This document shows, one piece after another, positions 20,216 through 29,967 of a DNA stretch of 64,000 bases. A program made the translations under genes and the position numbers. Source of the DNA: Bacteroidota bacterium (GTDB lineage: Bacteria; Bacteroidota; Bacteroidia; UBA7662; CANHCV01); contig CANMVY010000002.1 of the NCBI GenBank assembly GCA_947501265.1, positions 85,048 to 149,047 on the forward strand. Direction: 5' to 3'. The first letter of the stretch is position 1. Each line of letters begins with the position of its first letter. The notes under the pieces are model-generated. The model did no database searches. It was not told the origin of the DNA and worked only from the letters and a program-made list of their open reading frames with translations.

Positions 20216-21403
20216 ATGAAAGCACCCCTCTTCCTTTTTCTGCTCGGAATGTTGTTTTTTCTACCAGGGAAATCCCAGCCTTGGCGAATTTCAGTGGGAT
20301 TAAATCGCTCCCAAGTTACTTGGAGTGACTCTGAAAACACCCGTCGTCTGATCGCCCCTGTAACGGGTTTGCATTACCAAAAATCGTACGGGAAGTCTGG
20401 ATTCGAATTAGGCATGAACCTTTCTTTTCGTGGTGGAGACGATTTAAATACTTCTACCCAATTTAGATCCATACGTTCCGATTTCAGAGGAGTAGGAACG
20501 TTTCAATTGAATTCCGAAATTTCCATTTTCGGGGGTTTTCAATACTCTAATGCGATAAGAACCTACCGAATTTTAACGGGAGACACCCTTGCGCCCAGCT
20601 CCGATTTTAAACATGTGGCGTTCAACAATCGTTGGGAACCAATTGCGGGTTTGGAAGTTGCTTTTTCTCCCAAAGTGGCCCTACAGGTCCAACACAGTTT
20701 CGCCTCACAGATTCCTGGATACACCAATACTCAGTTTTCGTTTTGCATAACTCCCGATTTCCGTCCTAAAAAAGAGAAAATAAAACCATTGCCTACTCCG
20801 GATCAAAATATGGCCCAAAAACTTCAATCGGGATTTCTTTTGGTGCGTTTGCCCATGATGAGTTTGCAATTAAATGCCTTGGAGAAATCGGGAAATAAGG
20901 CTCAAATCGATACGTTTCTAGCCAGACGTACCCGAACGCACGAAGCCATCAAAAAGGCCTTTACCGATAGTTTTTCATTTTGCCCAACGTTCTTCTTTTT
21001 GGGAGACCAAAACGACAACGTTTACCAAGGCAATTTAAACGGAATCATTTTTGGTACCACCGGGGCTCCCGTCCTTACTCGTCCGGATGGTTCTTTCTAT
21101 CTGATTGCAGATTTTGGCAGCATTGAACCCGATTCGGCTTATAATTTCAGAAAAGGTCGTTACGATTACGCCGGGGTTTTAGATGGAAAAATGGGATTAA
21201 TGCTTCGTGATTCCAAAGGAAATCAATTGAAAGCTCCTTTCCCGTTTTATGTTTTGCGGGTTTACCAATCGGAAGGCAAGTCACTTTCCAAAGCGTTGGC
21301 GAACGAGGAAAGCTCACTTTGGATTGGCGATGATTGGAATTACAATGCCATGGCCAAAAAACTTGCGTACAAATTGAAAATAGAAATGGAATCGGTGAAA
21401 TGA
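20216..21403 (+). CDS. Secreted hypothetical protein: beta-barrel-like N-terminus plus a soluble C-terminal region
   Basis: Signal peptide; alternating hydrophobic strands up to SFCITPDFRPKK, then a non-barrel C-terminal domain. Confidence 0.6.
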   Translation: MKAPLFLFLLGMLFFLPGKSQPWRISVGLNRSQVTWSDSENTRRLIAPVTGLHYQKSYGKSGFELGMNLSFRGGDDLNTSTQFRSIRSDFRGVGTFQLNSEISIFGGFQYSNAIRTYRILTGDTLAPSSDFKHVAFNNRWEPIAGLEVAFSPKVALQVQHSFASQIPGYTNTQFSFCITPDFRPKKEKIKPLPTPDQNMAQKLQSGFLLVRLPMMSLQLNALEKSGNKAQIDTFLARRTRTHEAIKKAFTDSFSFCPTFFFLGDQNDNVYQGNLNGIIFGTTGAPVLTRPDGSFYLIADFGSIEPDSAYNFRKGRYDYAGVLDGKMGLMLRDSKGNQLKAPFPFYVLRVYQSEGKSLSKALANEESSLWIGDDWNYNAMAKKLAYKLKIEMESVK

Positions 21404-22233
21404 GAGACGGTCAAATTTTATTTTTAACAGCTGCCATCTTGATAGGGAATATTGTTTTTTCTTATCAGGGATTCAAGAATTTATCTTTTCAAGAGAAGTT
21501 TTTATTGCACGTTCGATCGATTGTTGTGAACAAAGAATACCACCGATATTTTACGGCTGGATTCCTTCACGCCGATTGGACCCATTTGATTTTCAACATG
21601 ATGTCGTTTTGGTTTTTCGCCAATAACGTAGGCATGTCGTTTGGGCCTTTTCCTTTTATGGCCATTTATGTAGGTTCGTTGTTGGTAGGAAATTTATTGG
21701 CCGTTCAATTGAACAAAAGCAATTTCAATTACCGAGCCTTGGGAGCCAGCGGTGCCGTTGCGGGTATTATTTTTTCATCCATTTTGGTGAATCCGTACCA
21801 AACCATTCTAATTTTCTTCATTCCGATGCCAGCGTGGTTGTTTGCCATTGGGTACGTTTTGTTCTCCATTTATGGAATTAAGAAACAAAATGATCGCATC
21901 GGACACGAAGCGCATTTGGGAGGTGCCATTACTGGAGTTTTGCTTTCCGTATTGTTTCAACCGGAAATCATGATTCAACACACTTGGTTGTTTTTAGCCT
22001 TAATTTTACCCACGACTTTTTTTCTTTTTTCCATGCAACTAGGATGGAAATGGAAGTCAATAAGCAGTAAAACTGTTTCCAAGAAGAAGTTAGAAGAATT
22101 CCGGAAGGAAGATTTCAGCATCGAAAGTGAAATCAATTATTTGCTAGATAAAATCAGCGATAAAGGATACAACAGCTTAACTGAAGCAGAAAAAAAGAGA
22201 TTAGACCAATTATCGAAAAAAAATAAACAATGA
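21400..22233 (+). CDS. Rhomboid family intramembrane serine protease
   Basis: GASGAVAGI catalytic Ser motif and GHEAHLGGAITG catalytic His motif. ATG 21400 overlaps the upstream gene's stop; the tracked ORF starts at 21334. Confidence 0.92.
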   Translation: MRDGQILFLTAAILIGNIVFSYQGFKNLSFQEKFLLHVRSIVVNKEYHRYFTAGFLHADWTHLIFNMMSFWFFANNVGMSFGPFPFMAIYVGSLLVGNLLAVQLNKSNFNYRALGASGAVAGIIFSSILVNPYQTILIFFIPMPAWLFAIGYVLFSIYGIKKQNDRIGHEAHLGGAITGVLLSVLFQPEIMIQHTWLFLALILPTTFFLFSMQLGWKWKSISSKTVSKKKLEEFRKEDFSIESEINYLLDKISDKGYNSLTEAEKKRLDQLSKKNKQ

Positions 22234-25200
22234 AAAAACACTTCCTCGCAGCTTGGATAGGTTTAGGCATTTGCTCCACACTAGCCGCCGAACCTGTTCG
22301 TCTTATCACCGGCACGGTAGATCCAGCAGGCCGTTACGAAATGAAGGATAACACCGAAGGCAATTCGGGAAAAATTTTCCGAATCATTCAAGTTTCCCAT
22401 TTTTTAAATACCGCTGAAATGGAGCGATTGCTCGCTTCAGGAATTGAAATTCAGCAGTACGTTCCAGAAAAATCATACTTTGCATGGGTTCCCGAAGGAT
22501 TCAATGCTTCTACGTTGCGTTCGTTGAACATTTCTGGAATGATCAAACTGGCCGCAGAGCTTAAAATTCATCCTTCTTTCAAAGAATTACCTTATCCTTC
22601 TTGGATGATTTTCGGCGACAAAATTGAAGTAAAAATTTCTTTGGAAAGAAAAGAAAGCGTTTCAACCTACGTTAGTCAATTAAATCAAGCCGGATTTGAG
22701 GTCAATCGCACCTACGATTTTTCCAACTTGGCCTATGTTCGATTGGCTTCAAAAGATTTAACCCGATTGGCTAATCTTGAATTTGTAACGTTTGTAGAAC
22801 CTACTGATGGTCCCGTTTTTACTGAAAATCAGGTAGGACGCTCTAACCACCGCTCCAACACGATGACAACCGAATACATTTCCAACCGCCGTTACAACGG
22901 AAATGGAGTGAATGTAGCCATTGGAGACGATGGAGTTATTGGTCCGCACATTGATTACCAAGGACGCATGGTTAACCGCGCTACTGCCACCAATTCCACT
23001 ATCAATCACGCAGGACACTGTGCAGGAACCATGATGGGAGCTGGTAATCTTAATCAAAGCACTCGCGGAATGGGTTGGGGACTAAAAATTCACGTTTACG
23101 ATTATTATGGAGCTCTTACTGCTGCGCCAAATACGTACACGGCAGATTCTATGCGCGTTAACAGTTTTTCATTGGGTGAAACGTGCAATGCAGGTTATAC
23201 CGGAAATGCCGTAACTGCCGATCGTCAAATGCGTCAATTGCCCTTGATGATGCACGTATTCTCTGCTGGAAACTCAGGCGGAACCAACTGCAACTGGGGA
23301 GCTGGAACAGCTTGGGGGCAAATTACCGGTGGATACAAAATGGGGAAAAACGTATTCACGGTGGGTAACCTCGACTATTTGGATGGTATTGCGCCTTCTT
23401 CATCTCGTGGTCCCGCTTCCGATGGTCGTTTGAAACCAGAAATTACGGCTGTTGGAACCGACGTTAACTCCACTCTTCGAAACAACCAATACCAATTGAT
23501 GACCGGAACTTCCATGGCGTGTCCTGCAATTACCGGAATTTTCGGCCAAATGATTCACGCCTATCGAGTATTGAATAATAATCAAGAACCAGAGGCGGCG
23601 CTCATCAAAGCTGCCATGATGGTTGGTGCTGATGATTTAGGGACCAAGGGTCCGGATTACAATTACGGTTACGGACGAGTAAATGGAAACAACGCTGTAA
23701 AGGTTTTGGAAGAGCGCACCTATTTCAGTGATACTGTTACCCAAAACGGGGATGAGACATTCACGATTACCATTCCGGCCTCGTGTGCCAATGCCAAAGT
23801 TTTGGTGTATTATACCGATTACGAAGCAGCTGCAGGTGCAACAAAGGCATTGATTAATGATTTAACCTTATCGGTAACCGACGCCAATAGCAATACTTAT
23901 TTACCTTGGGCATTATTGAAATCTGGTAGAACAGCAGCATCGGTTTCAGCTCCTGCCATCAAAGGAGTAGATAGTTTGAACAACCACGAAATGGTTGAAA
24001 TCGACACTCCAACAGCTGGAACTTATACCATTCGTATTGCAGGAACTGCGGTTCCTCAAGGCCCTGTTAAGTTCTATGTTGTCTACCAAACCAAGTTAGC
24101 CGATCAAATTTTATTGACTTACCCCATGGGTGGTGAAAGTTTTGTTCCTGGTACTACAGAAACCGTTCGTTGGGATGATGTTCCAAACAACACCTCTCCA
24201 TACACCTTAGAATACTCCTTGGATGGTGGAACAACGTGGTCTACACTTTCAAACGCTATTGCAGCGAATCGTCGTTACTACAACTGGAATATCCCCGCAA
24301 ATTTGAATAGCGGAAATATGACGATGCGCATTTCCCGTGCTGGTGCTAGCGACGTTTGTAATGCACCGATGGCGCTCTATCCTTTGCCTTCCAATTTACA
24401 AGTTGTGCGTTTGTGTGCCGATTCCATGGAAATCAGCTGGAATGGAGTAACTGGGGCCACTTCTTACGAAGTTTCTTTATTGGGAAGTCGTTATATGGAT
24501 TCGGTTGGAACAACCACCGGAGGTGTTACTCGATTTGCTTTTGCTGGTACGTTTTCTGGAACTCAAGAGTATTGGTACAGCGTTCGTGCCGTTTCTCCAT
24601 TAGCCAAAGGAAGAAGAGCCAATGCTATTCGCAAAGCCCCAGGTTTTATAAATTGTACGCTTGCTACCGACATGGGAGTTACCAAGGTAGTTTCGCCAGC
24701 AAGCGGTTCAGTTCCGATGTGCTCCGGTTCTTTTACAGATTCCGTTCGAATTTGGGTTAAAAACTTCTCAAATCAACCCAAAAACAACATTCCGGTGCAT
24801 TATCGTGTAAACAACGGCACCATTATTACAGAAACCTTAACGACCACCATTCCCGTTTTAGATTCGGCCCTTCACACGTTTAGAACCTCTATTTCTCAAT
24901 CAACAGCGGGTACCTTGCGAGTAGCAACATGGGCAACACTAAGCGGCGATTTGAATCGTTTCAACGATACAGGATATGTCACTTTGAATTTGATCGGAGG
25001 AACCCCTCAAACCATCGGAAATTTATACAACTTCGATTCGGGCACTCGTGCACCGGGAACCACCAACTGCGAGGCAACATCTTCAACGCTTCCCGGTGGC
25101 TACATCAATGAGGCAAATAATATTGTTGATAACATCGATTGGAGATTGTTTGGAGGAGCTACGGCTTCAGCAACAACGGGTCCTGACTTCGATCATACCA

Positions 25201-25814
25201 CGGGAACGGCTACAGGAAATTATGTTTATTTAGAGGCTTCCGCTTGCTTTAGCAAAACAGCCTTAATGCTTACGCCTTGCTTTAGCATTCCAACCGGTGG
25301 AATTCACGCTCTTCGTTTTTGGTACCACATGTTCGGCTCTTCCATGGGAGAATTGCGTGTTGACATCTTTGCAAATGGACAGTGGACCAATGATATCATG
25401 CCTGTTATTCGTGGTGATCAAGGAAATGCATGGAGAAGTCGAGATATTTCTCTTGCAGCATATGCTGGTCAAAACGTATTGTTCCGTTTTCGTGGAATTA
25501 CAGGAACCAACTTTTATTCCGACATGGCTTTGGATGATATTGGCGTAGTTCAAACGAATGGAGTTGGTGCCATCAACGTTTCTTCTGATTTGGTTTCCAT
25601 TTACCCAAATCCTGCTAAAGATGAAATCATGATTCAAGGAACAACCAATCAAATCACTTATCAATTGGTGGATGTTTCTGGAAAAATTTGTTTGAAAGGT
25701 GCGACATCAAATTCGAAAATTGACGTTAAATCCATCCCCAATGGCATTTACTTCATTGAAATTCAAACCATTGAAGGGTCTTTCCGCAAAAAACTCATCA
25801 TTCAGAGAAACTAA
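22230..25814 (+). CDS. S8 family (subtilisin-like) serine peptidase with T9SS C-terminal sorting domain
   Basis: Triad motifs AIGDDGV, HAGHCAGTM, GTSMACPAITG; C-terminal SIYPNPAKDEIMI...VDVSGKI...IPNGIYFIEI...RKKLIIQ. Confidence 0.94.
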   Translation: MKKHFLAAWIGLGICSTLAAEPVRLITGTVDPAGRYEMKDNTEGNSGKIFRIIQVSHFLNTAEMERLLASGIEIQQYVPEKSYFAWVPEGFNASTLRSLNISGMIKLAAELKIHPSFKELPYPSWMIFGDKIEVKISLERKESVSTYVSQLNQAGFEVNRTYDFSNLAYVRLASKDLTRLANLEFVTFVEPTDGPVFTENQVGRSNHRSNTMTTEYISNRRYNGNGVNVAIGDDGVIGPHIDYQGRMVNRATATNSTINHAGHCAGTMMGAGNLNQSTRGMGWGLKIHVYDYYGALTAAPNTYTADSMRVNSFSLGETCNAGYTGNAVTADRQMRQLPLMMHVFSAGNSGGTNCNWGAGTAWGQITGGYKMGKNVFTVGNLDYLDGIAPSSSRGPASDGRLKPEITAVGTDVNSTLRNNQYQLMTGTSMACPAITGIFGQMIHAYRVLNNNQEPEAALIKAAMMVGADDLGTKGPDYNYGYGRVNGNNAVKVLEERTYFSDTVTQNGDETFTITIPASCANAKVLVYYTDYEAAAGATKALINDLTLSVTDANSNTYLPWALLKSGRTAASVSAPAIKGVDSLNNHEMVEIDTPTAGTYTIRIAGTAVPQGPVKFYVVYQTKLADQILLTYPMGGESFVPGTTETVRWDDVPNNTSPYTLEYSLDGGTTWSTLSNAIAANRRYYNWNIPANLNSGNMTMRISRAGASDVCNAPMALYPLPSNLQVVRLCADSMEISWNGVTGATSYEVSLLGSRYMDSVGTTTGGVTRFAFAGTFSGTQEYWYSVRAVSPLAKGRRANAIRKAPGFINCTLATDMGVTKVVSPASGSVPMCSGSFTDSVRIWVKNFSNQPKNNIPVHYRVNNGTIITETLTTTIPVLDSALHTFRTSISQSTAGTLRVATWATLSGDLNRFNDTGYVTLNLIGGTPQTIGNLYNFDSGTRAPGTTNCEATSSTLPGGYINEANNIVDNIDWRLFGGATASATTGPDFDHTTGTATGNYVYLEASACFSKTALMLTPCFSIPTGGIHALRFWYHMFGSSMGELRVDIFANGQWTNDIMPVIRGDQGNAWRSRDISLAAYAGQNVLFRFRGITGTNFYSDMALDDIGVVQTNGVGAINVSSDLVSIYPNPAKDEIMIQGTTNQITYQLVDVSGKICLKGATSNSKIDVKSIPNGIYFIEIQTIEGSFRKKLIIQRN

Positions 25815-25860
25815 TTCAAATTTGAAAAATTAGCCTTAATTTTGCGAGCAAATATCGATT

Positions 25861-27051
25861 ATGAATCTTCACGAATATCAATCCAAAGAAATCCTTTCTA
25901 GATATGGCGTTGCCATACAAAGAGGACTTATTGCCAACACTACAGAAGAAGCTGTTGCAGCTGCTAAAACCCTTTCCGAACAAACCGGAACCGGTTGGTG
26001 GGTCATTAAAGCACAAATCCACGCAGGTGGACGAGGCAAAGGCGGTGGTGTAAAATTGGCGAAATCTTTGGATGAGGTTCAAAGTCGTTCCAATGACATC
26101 ATTGGTATGCAATTGATCACGCCACAAACTGGTCCTGAAGGAAAAAAGGTTCATCATGTGTTGGTCGCTGAAGATGTATATTACCCTGGAGCATCCGAAA
26201 CAAAGGAATTCTACGTGTCGGTTCTATTGGATCGTTCAACCGGAAAAAACACCATCATGTATTCTACTGAAGGTGGAATGGATATTGAGGAAGTTGCTCA
26301 CAATACCCCACATTTGATTTTCAAGGAAGAAATCGATCCATTAGTGGGTTTACAGCCTTTCCAAGCTCGTAAAATTGCTTTCAATTTGGGCGTTTCTGGA
26401 GATGCTTTCAAAAACATGGTGAAGTTTGTTCATTCCTTGTACAACGCTTATACAGATATCGATGCTGCTTTGTTCGAAATTAACCCAGTTCTGAAAACAT
26501 CTGATGATAAAATCATTGCTGTTGATGCGAAGGTTAATTTGGATGAGAATGCATTGTACCGCCACAAAGATTTGGCAGCTTTGCGCGATTTGAAAGAAGA
26601 AGATCCAACCGAAGTTGAAGCAGGACAATTCAATTTGAACTACGTTAAATTGGATGGAAACGTAGGTTGTATGGTAAACGGAGCCGGTTTGGCGATGGCC
26701 ACCATGGACATCATCAAATTAAGCGGTGGTGAACCAGCCAACTTCTTGGATGTGGGCGGAACAGCATCAGCTGAAACGGTAAAAAATGCGTTTCACATCA
26801 TTTTGAAAGATCCCAATGTTAAGGCCATCCTAATCAATATTTTCGGTGGAATTGTTCGTTGCGATCGTGTTGCAAATGGTGTCGTAGAAGCTTATCAATC
26901 GATTGGTGATATTCCTATTCCTATCATTGTTCGTTTACAAGGCACCAATGCAGTTGAAGCCAAAAAAATCATCGATGATTCTGGCTTGAATGTTCACTCA
27001 GCCATTACGCTTCAAGAAGCAGCCGATTTAGTTCGTCAAGTATTACACTAA
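25861..27051 (+). CDS. sucC: Succinyl-CoA synthetase (ADP-forming) beta subunit
   Basis: MNLHEYQSKEILSRYGVA, INIFGGIVRCDRVANGV; length about 396 aa. Confidence 0.97.
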   Translation: MNLHEYQSKEILSRYGVAIQRGLIANTTEEAVAAAKTLSEQTGTGWWVIKAQIHAGGRGKGGGVKLAKSLDEVQSRSNDIIGMQLITPQTGPEGKKVHHVLVAEDVYYPGASETKEFYVSVLLDRSTGKNTIMYSTEGGMDIEEVAHNTPHLIFKEEIDPLVGLQPFQARKIAFNLGVSGDAFKNMVKFVHSLYNAYTDIDAALFEINPVLKTSDDKIIAVDAKVNLDENALYRHKDLAALRDLKEEDPTEVEAGQFNLNYVKLDGNVGCMVNGAGLAMATMDIIKLSGGEPANFLDVGGTASAETVKNAFHIILKDPNVKAILINIFGGIVRCDRVANGVVEAYQSIGDIPIPIIVRLQGTNAVEAKKIIDDSGLNVHSAITLQEAADLVRQVLH

Positions 27052-27058
27052 AATTTCA

Positions 27059-27088
27059 AAGCCCTCGGAAATCGGGGGCTTTTTTTTG
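27059..27088 (+). terminator. Terminator after sucC
   Basis: AGCCCTCG-gaaat-CGGGGGCT followed by a T run. Confidence 0.85.
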
Positions 27089-27091
27089 CTT

Positions 27092-27703
27092 ATGATTATT
27101 CGAATCTTTCCAGAAAACCCCAATGAAAAACATGTTCGTCAAGTAGCTAACGCTTTACGAAATGGAGAGATTGTGGTACTACCCACCGATACTGTTTATG
27201 CATTTTGCGCCAGTGTGGAAAATCGAAAGGCCACCGAAATGATCGCTCGAATTAATCCGAAACACAACGACCCAACCACTTTTTCACTGCTTTGTTCGGA
27301 CTTATCGCACTTGAGCGATTATTGCGCTCAAATTCCCAATCATCATTTCCGCATGATGAAGGCCCATTTACCTGGCCCATTTACCTTTATCCTCGACGCT
27401 AGTGCTTTGGTTCCTAAAATTATTCACCGCAAGAAAAAAACGGTAGGGATTCGAGTACCCGATCATGCGGTAACTCGTGAGATTATTCGCGAATTAGGTA
27501 TGCCGTTGCTTTGCTCCAGTTTAAAAGATGAAGACGACGTTTTGGAATACACTACCGATCCGGAATTGATCCATGAACGTTATGAAAATAGCGTTTTTAT
27601 GGTGGTTGATGGAGGAAATGGAGATATCATTCCTTCTACGGTAGTCGATTTAACCGATAGCGAAGCGATTGTTCTTCGTCAAGGAAAAGGAATTTTAAAT
27701 TGA
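27092..27703 (+). CDS. Sua5/YciO/YrdC family protein (L-threonylcarbamoyladenylate synthase)
   Basis: GEIVVLPTDTVYAF...NRKATEMIARINPKHND; STVVDLT. Start at ATG 27092 rather than the tracked 27086. Confidence 0.9.
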   Translation: MIIRIFPENPNEKHVRQVANALRNGEIVVLPTDTVYAFCASVENRKATEMIARINPKHNDPTTFSLLCSDLSHLSDYCAQIPNHHFRMMKAHLPGPFTFILDASALVPKIIHRKKKTVGIRVPDHAVTREIIRELGMPLLCSSLKDEDDVLEYTTDPELIHERYENSVFMVVDGGNGDIIPSTVVDLTDSEAIVLRQGKGILN

Positions 27704-27708
27704 AATAC

Positions 27709-28149
27709 TTATAAGTTCGAATTTGGGGTTGAAGTTGAATCTACTTTAAATGGATTTTTTTCATTTGGATTATACACTTCAACTTTCACTTCCACAATTC
27801 CGGCAGCAATTATTCCAATTTTTTTAGCTGCACCAAAAGAGAGATCAATAATTCTACCTTTTACAAAAGGCCCACGGTCATTTACTTTTACAATAACCTC
27901 TTCTCCATTGCGAAGATTTGTAACCTTTAATAGTGTTCCAAATGGATAAGATTTGTGCGCACAAACCATGGAATCGGAGTAGTGACGTTCTCCTGAGGCT
28001 GTTAAATGGCGATTAGCGCTTTTGCTGTAATAGGATGCTTTGCCGAAGGCAACTTTTACACCATCGTTTGCCCCAGCTAGAGTGCAAAATGATACAATTG
28101 AAAATACGATAAAGAATGAAAAGAATTTTAAAATACTCATAGTCTTCAT
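27709..28149 (-). CDS. rlpA: Septal ring lytic transglycosylase RlpA family protein
   Basis: GKASYYSKSANRHLTASGERH, KSYPFGTLLKVTNLRNGEEVIVKVNDRGPFVKGRIIDLS. Confidence 0.92.
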   Translation of the reverse strand: MKTMSILKFFSFFIVFSIVSFCTLAGANDGVKVAFGKASYYSKSANRHLTASGERHYSDSMVCAHKSYPFGTLLKVTNLRNGEEVIVKVNDRGPFVKGRIIDLSFGAAKKIGIIAAGIVEVKVEVYNPNEKNPFKVDSTSTPNSNL

Positions 28150-28286
28150 TTGTTTTATTCAACAAAAGTAGACACTTTCGTATGAAACGCCTGAAAATCA
28201 GCACAATTACAGGATTTGGTTCAGAGACTTTAACGGCTTAGCCGTTTCATTAAGATTCCATTAACACTCGGTTACGGAAAAATTTG

Positions 28287-28937
28287 TTACCAACCGTCTT
28301 CACCAAGAAGGGGAACAAATCGAAAGTCTTGCAATTCCTCGCGTTGGAACTCTTGATCGGAAACGCGTGTAATTCGGATCATTTTCTGGGTTTGCTTGTC
28401 TCCTACAGGAATGACCATAAGTCCACCGATGGCCAGTTGTTCCATAAGAGCCTGCGGAATGTTGGGTCCTCCAGCGGTAACAATGATTTTATCGAAGGGG
28501 GCAAATTGAGGCAACCCTAATGTTCCATCACCCAAAAAGGTATTGAACTGAAAACCAGCTAGGCTTAAGAACTTTTTGGTTTTAGAATAGAGAACTTTAT
28601 TTCGTTCAATGGAATAAACTTTGGCACCTAATTTTGAGAGCACTGCTCCTTGATAGCCTGAACCGGTTCCAATTTCCAATACCTTTTCTCGTCTCTTGAT
28701 TTCCAATAAAGAAGTCATGAAAGCCACCGTAAACGGGTGGGAAATGGTTTGATCTTCTCCGATGGGAAAAGCGACATCTTCGTAGGCTTTTTCAAGGAAA
28801 ACCGTATCCAAGAACCAATGACGAGGAACAGCTTTCATCGCTTCAAGTACGGCATCGGAGGTGATTCCTTTTTGTTTAAGGGTTTCAATGAGTTGATTGC
28901 GTAAACCTTGTTGCCGAAAATTATCCTCTAATGTCAT
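28287..28937 (-). CDS. pcm: Protein-L-isoaspartate O-methyltransferase
   Basis: EIGTGSGYQGAVLSKLGAKVYSIER, ITVTAGGPNIPQALMEQL-like motifs. Start set at ATG 28937 (MTLEDNF); the tracked ORF extends to 29003. Confidence 0.94.
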   Translation of the reverse strand: MTLEDNFRQQGLRNQLIETLKQKGITSDAVLEAMKAVPRHWFLDTVFLEKAYEDVAFPIGEDQTISHPFTVAFMTSLLEIKRREKVLEIGTGSGYQGAVLSKLGAKVYSIERNKVLYSKTKKFLSLAGFQFNTFLGDGTLGLPQFAPFDKIIVTAGGPNIPQALMEQLAIGGLMVIPVGDKQTQKMIRITRVSDQEFQREELQDFRFVPLLGEDGW

Positions 28938-29098
28938 AAAACAAAGGTAACCGCACATCTCCACTCTTTGTTGAGTGTTGAAAAATGGAAGAAGGATGTA
29001 CAAAGTCGAAAAATTTCAAAAAATGTGGAAAGTTGATGAATAGGAAATCCCATCACTAGGGAATTTGAGCCAATAAAATCCTTAAATTTGAGTTTTCC

Positions 29099-29962
29099 AT
29101 GCTCATGAAGAAACTGAAGTTTGTTTTTTTCTTTCTGGTTGTTCTGCAAAGTTGTTCGGTCATCGATCCGGTTGAAAAAACTCCTGCCTACCTCTACCTT
29201 CAACCTTTCGAAGTATTGGATTCTTCATTTGCTTACCATGGAAGCATTCGGCACCGGATTAAAGACGGTTGGGTATACATCAACGATGAGTACTTAGGTG
29301 CTTTTGAATTACCAGCAAAAATTCCTGTGATCGCTGAAGGTCCCACCAAAATCGTGGTTTCTCCCGGTATTCTTAGCAACGGAATCGCTGGAACTCGTTC
29401 CATTTATCCGGGCTATCGCCCTTTTGCTAAAACTATTTCTTTATCTCCCTTAAAAACAGATTCCCTTTCGCTGAAAACCTTTTACAATTCCTACCTAAAA
29501 TTTGTGGTATTAGAAGATTTTGAGTTGAGCAATACCTTCGAAAATATGTTCAATGCAGATACCACTTTTTACATCGATACCATCAATCCGTATGAAGGAA
29601 GGCGGTCGCTGGCATGGTCCCTGGAGGATTCCTTTCCAACCGTGAATTTCAGAACGAAAAATGATTTAATCATTCAGGGTGGAGGACGCCCCGCATTTAT
29701 GGAATTGGATTATCGATGCAATAATCCGTTTACCATTTACTTGGATGTTTACAGCTCTGGAGGATTGGTTCAATACCCGTTTTTCATTGTTAATCCTAAA
29801 GAAACCTGGAACAAGTTGTACATCAACCTCACTCCAGCCATTGCAGAACTTCCCCAGAACTCCAAAATTCGTTTGCGGTTTTATTCTTTGTTCCAAAGCT
29901 CATCCACCAAAAAAGGTTGGGGAGAAATTGATAATGTGAAGGTGTTTTACACCGACAATTGA
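29099..29962 (+). CDS. Hypothetical lipoprotein
   Basis: Lipobox-like FLVVLQSCSV; no family recognised. Confidence 0.7.
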   Translation: MLMKKLKFVFFFLVVLQSCSVIDPVEKTPAYLYLQPFEVLDSSFAYHGSIRHRIKDGWVYINDEYLGAFELPAKIPVIAEGPTKIVVSPGILSNGIAGTRSIYPGYRPFAKTISLSPLKTDSLSLKTFYNSYLKFVVLEDFELSNTFENMFNADTTFYIDTINPYEGRRSLAWSLEDSFPTVNFRTKNDLIIQGGGRPAFMELDYRCNNPFTIYLDVYSSGGLVQYPFFIVNPKETWNKLYINLTPAIAELPQNSKIRLRFYSLFQSSSTKKGWGEIDNVKVFYTDN

Positions 29963-29967
29963 ACTGA

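Noticed and set aside
28233-28245. Small palindrome ACGGC-TTA-GCCGT between rlpA and pcm
   Set aside because: Short, no T tract, no adjacent promoter logic; not distinguishable from chance.
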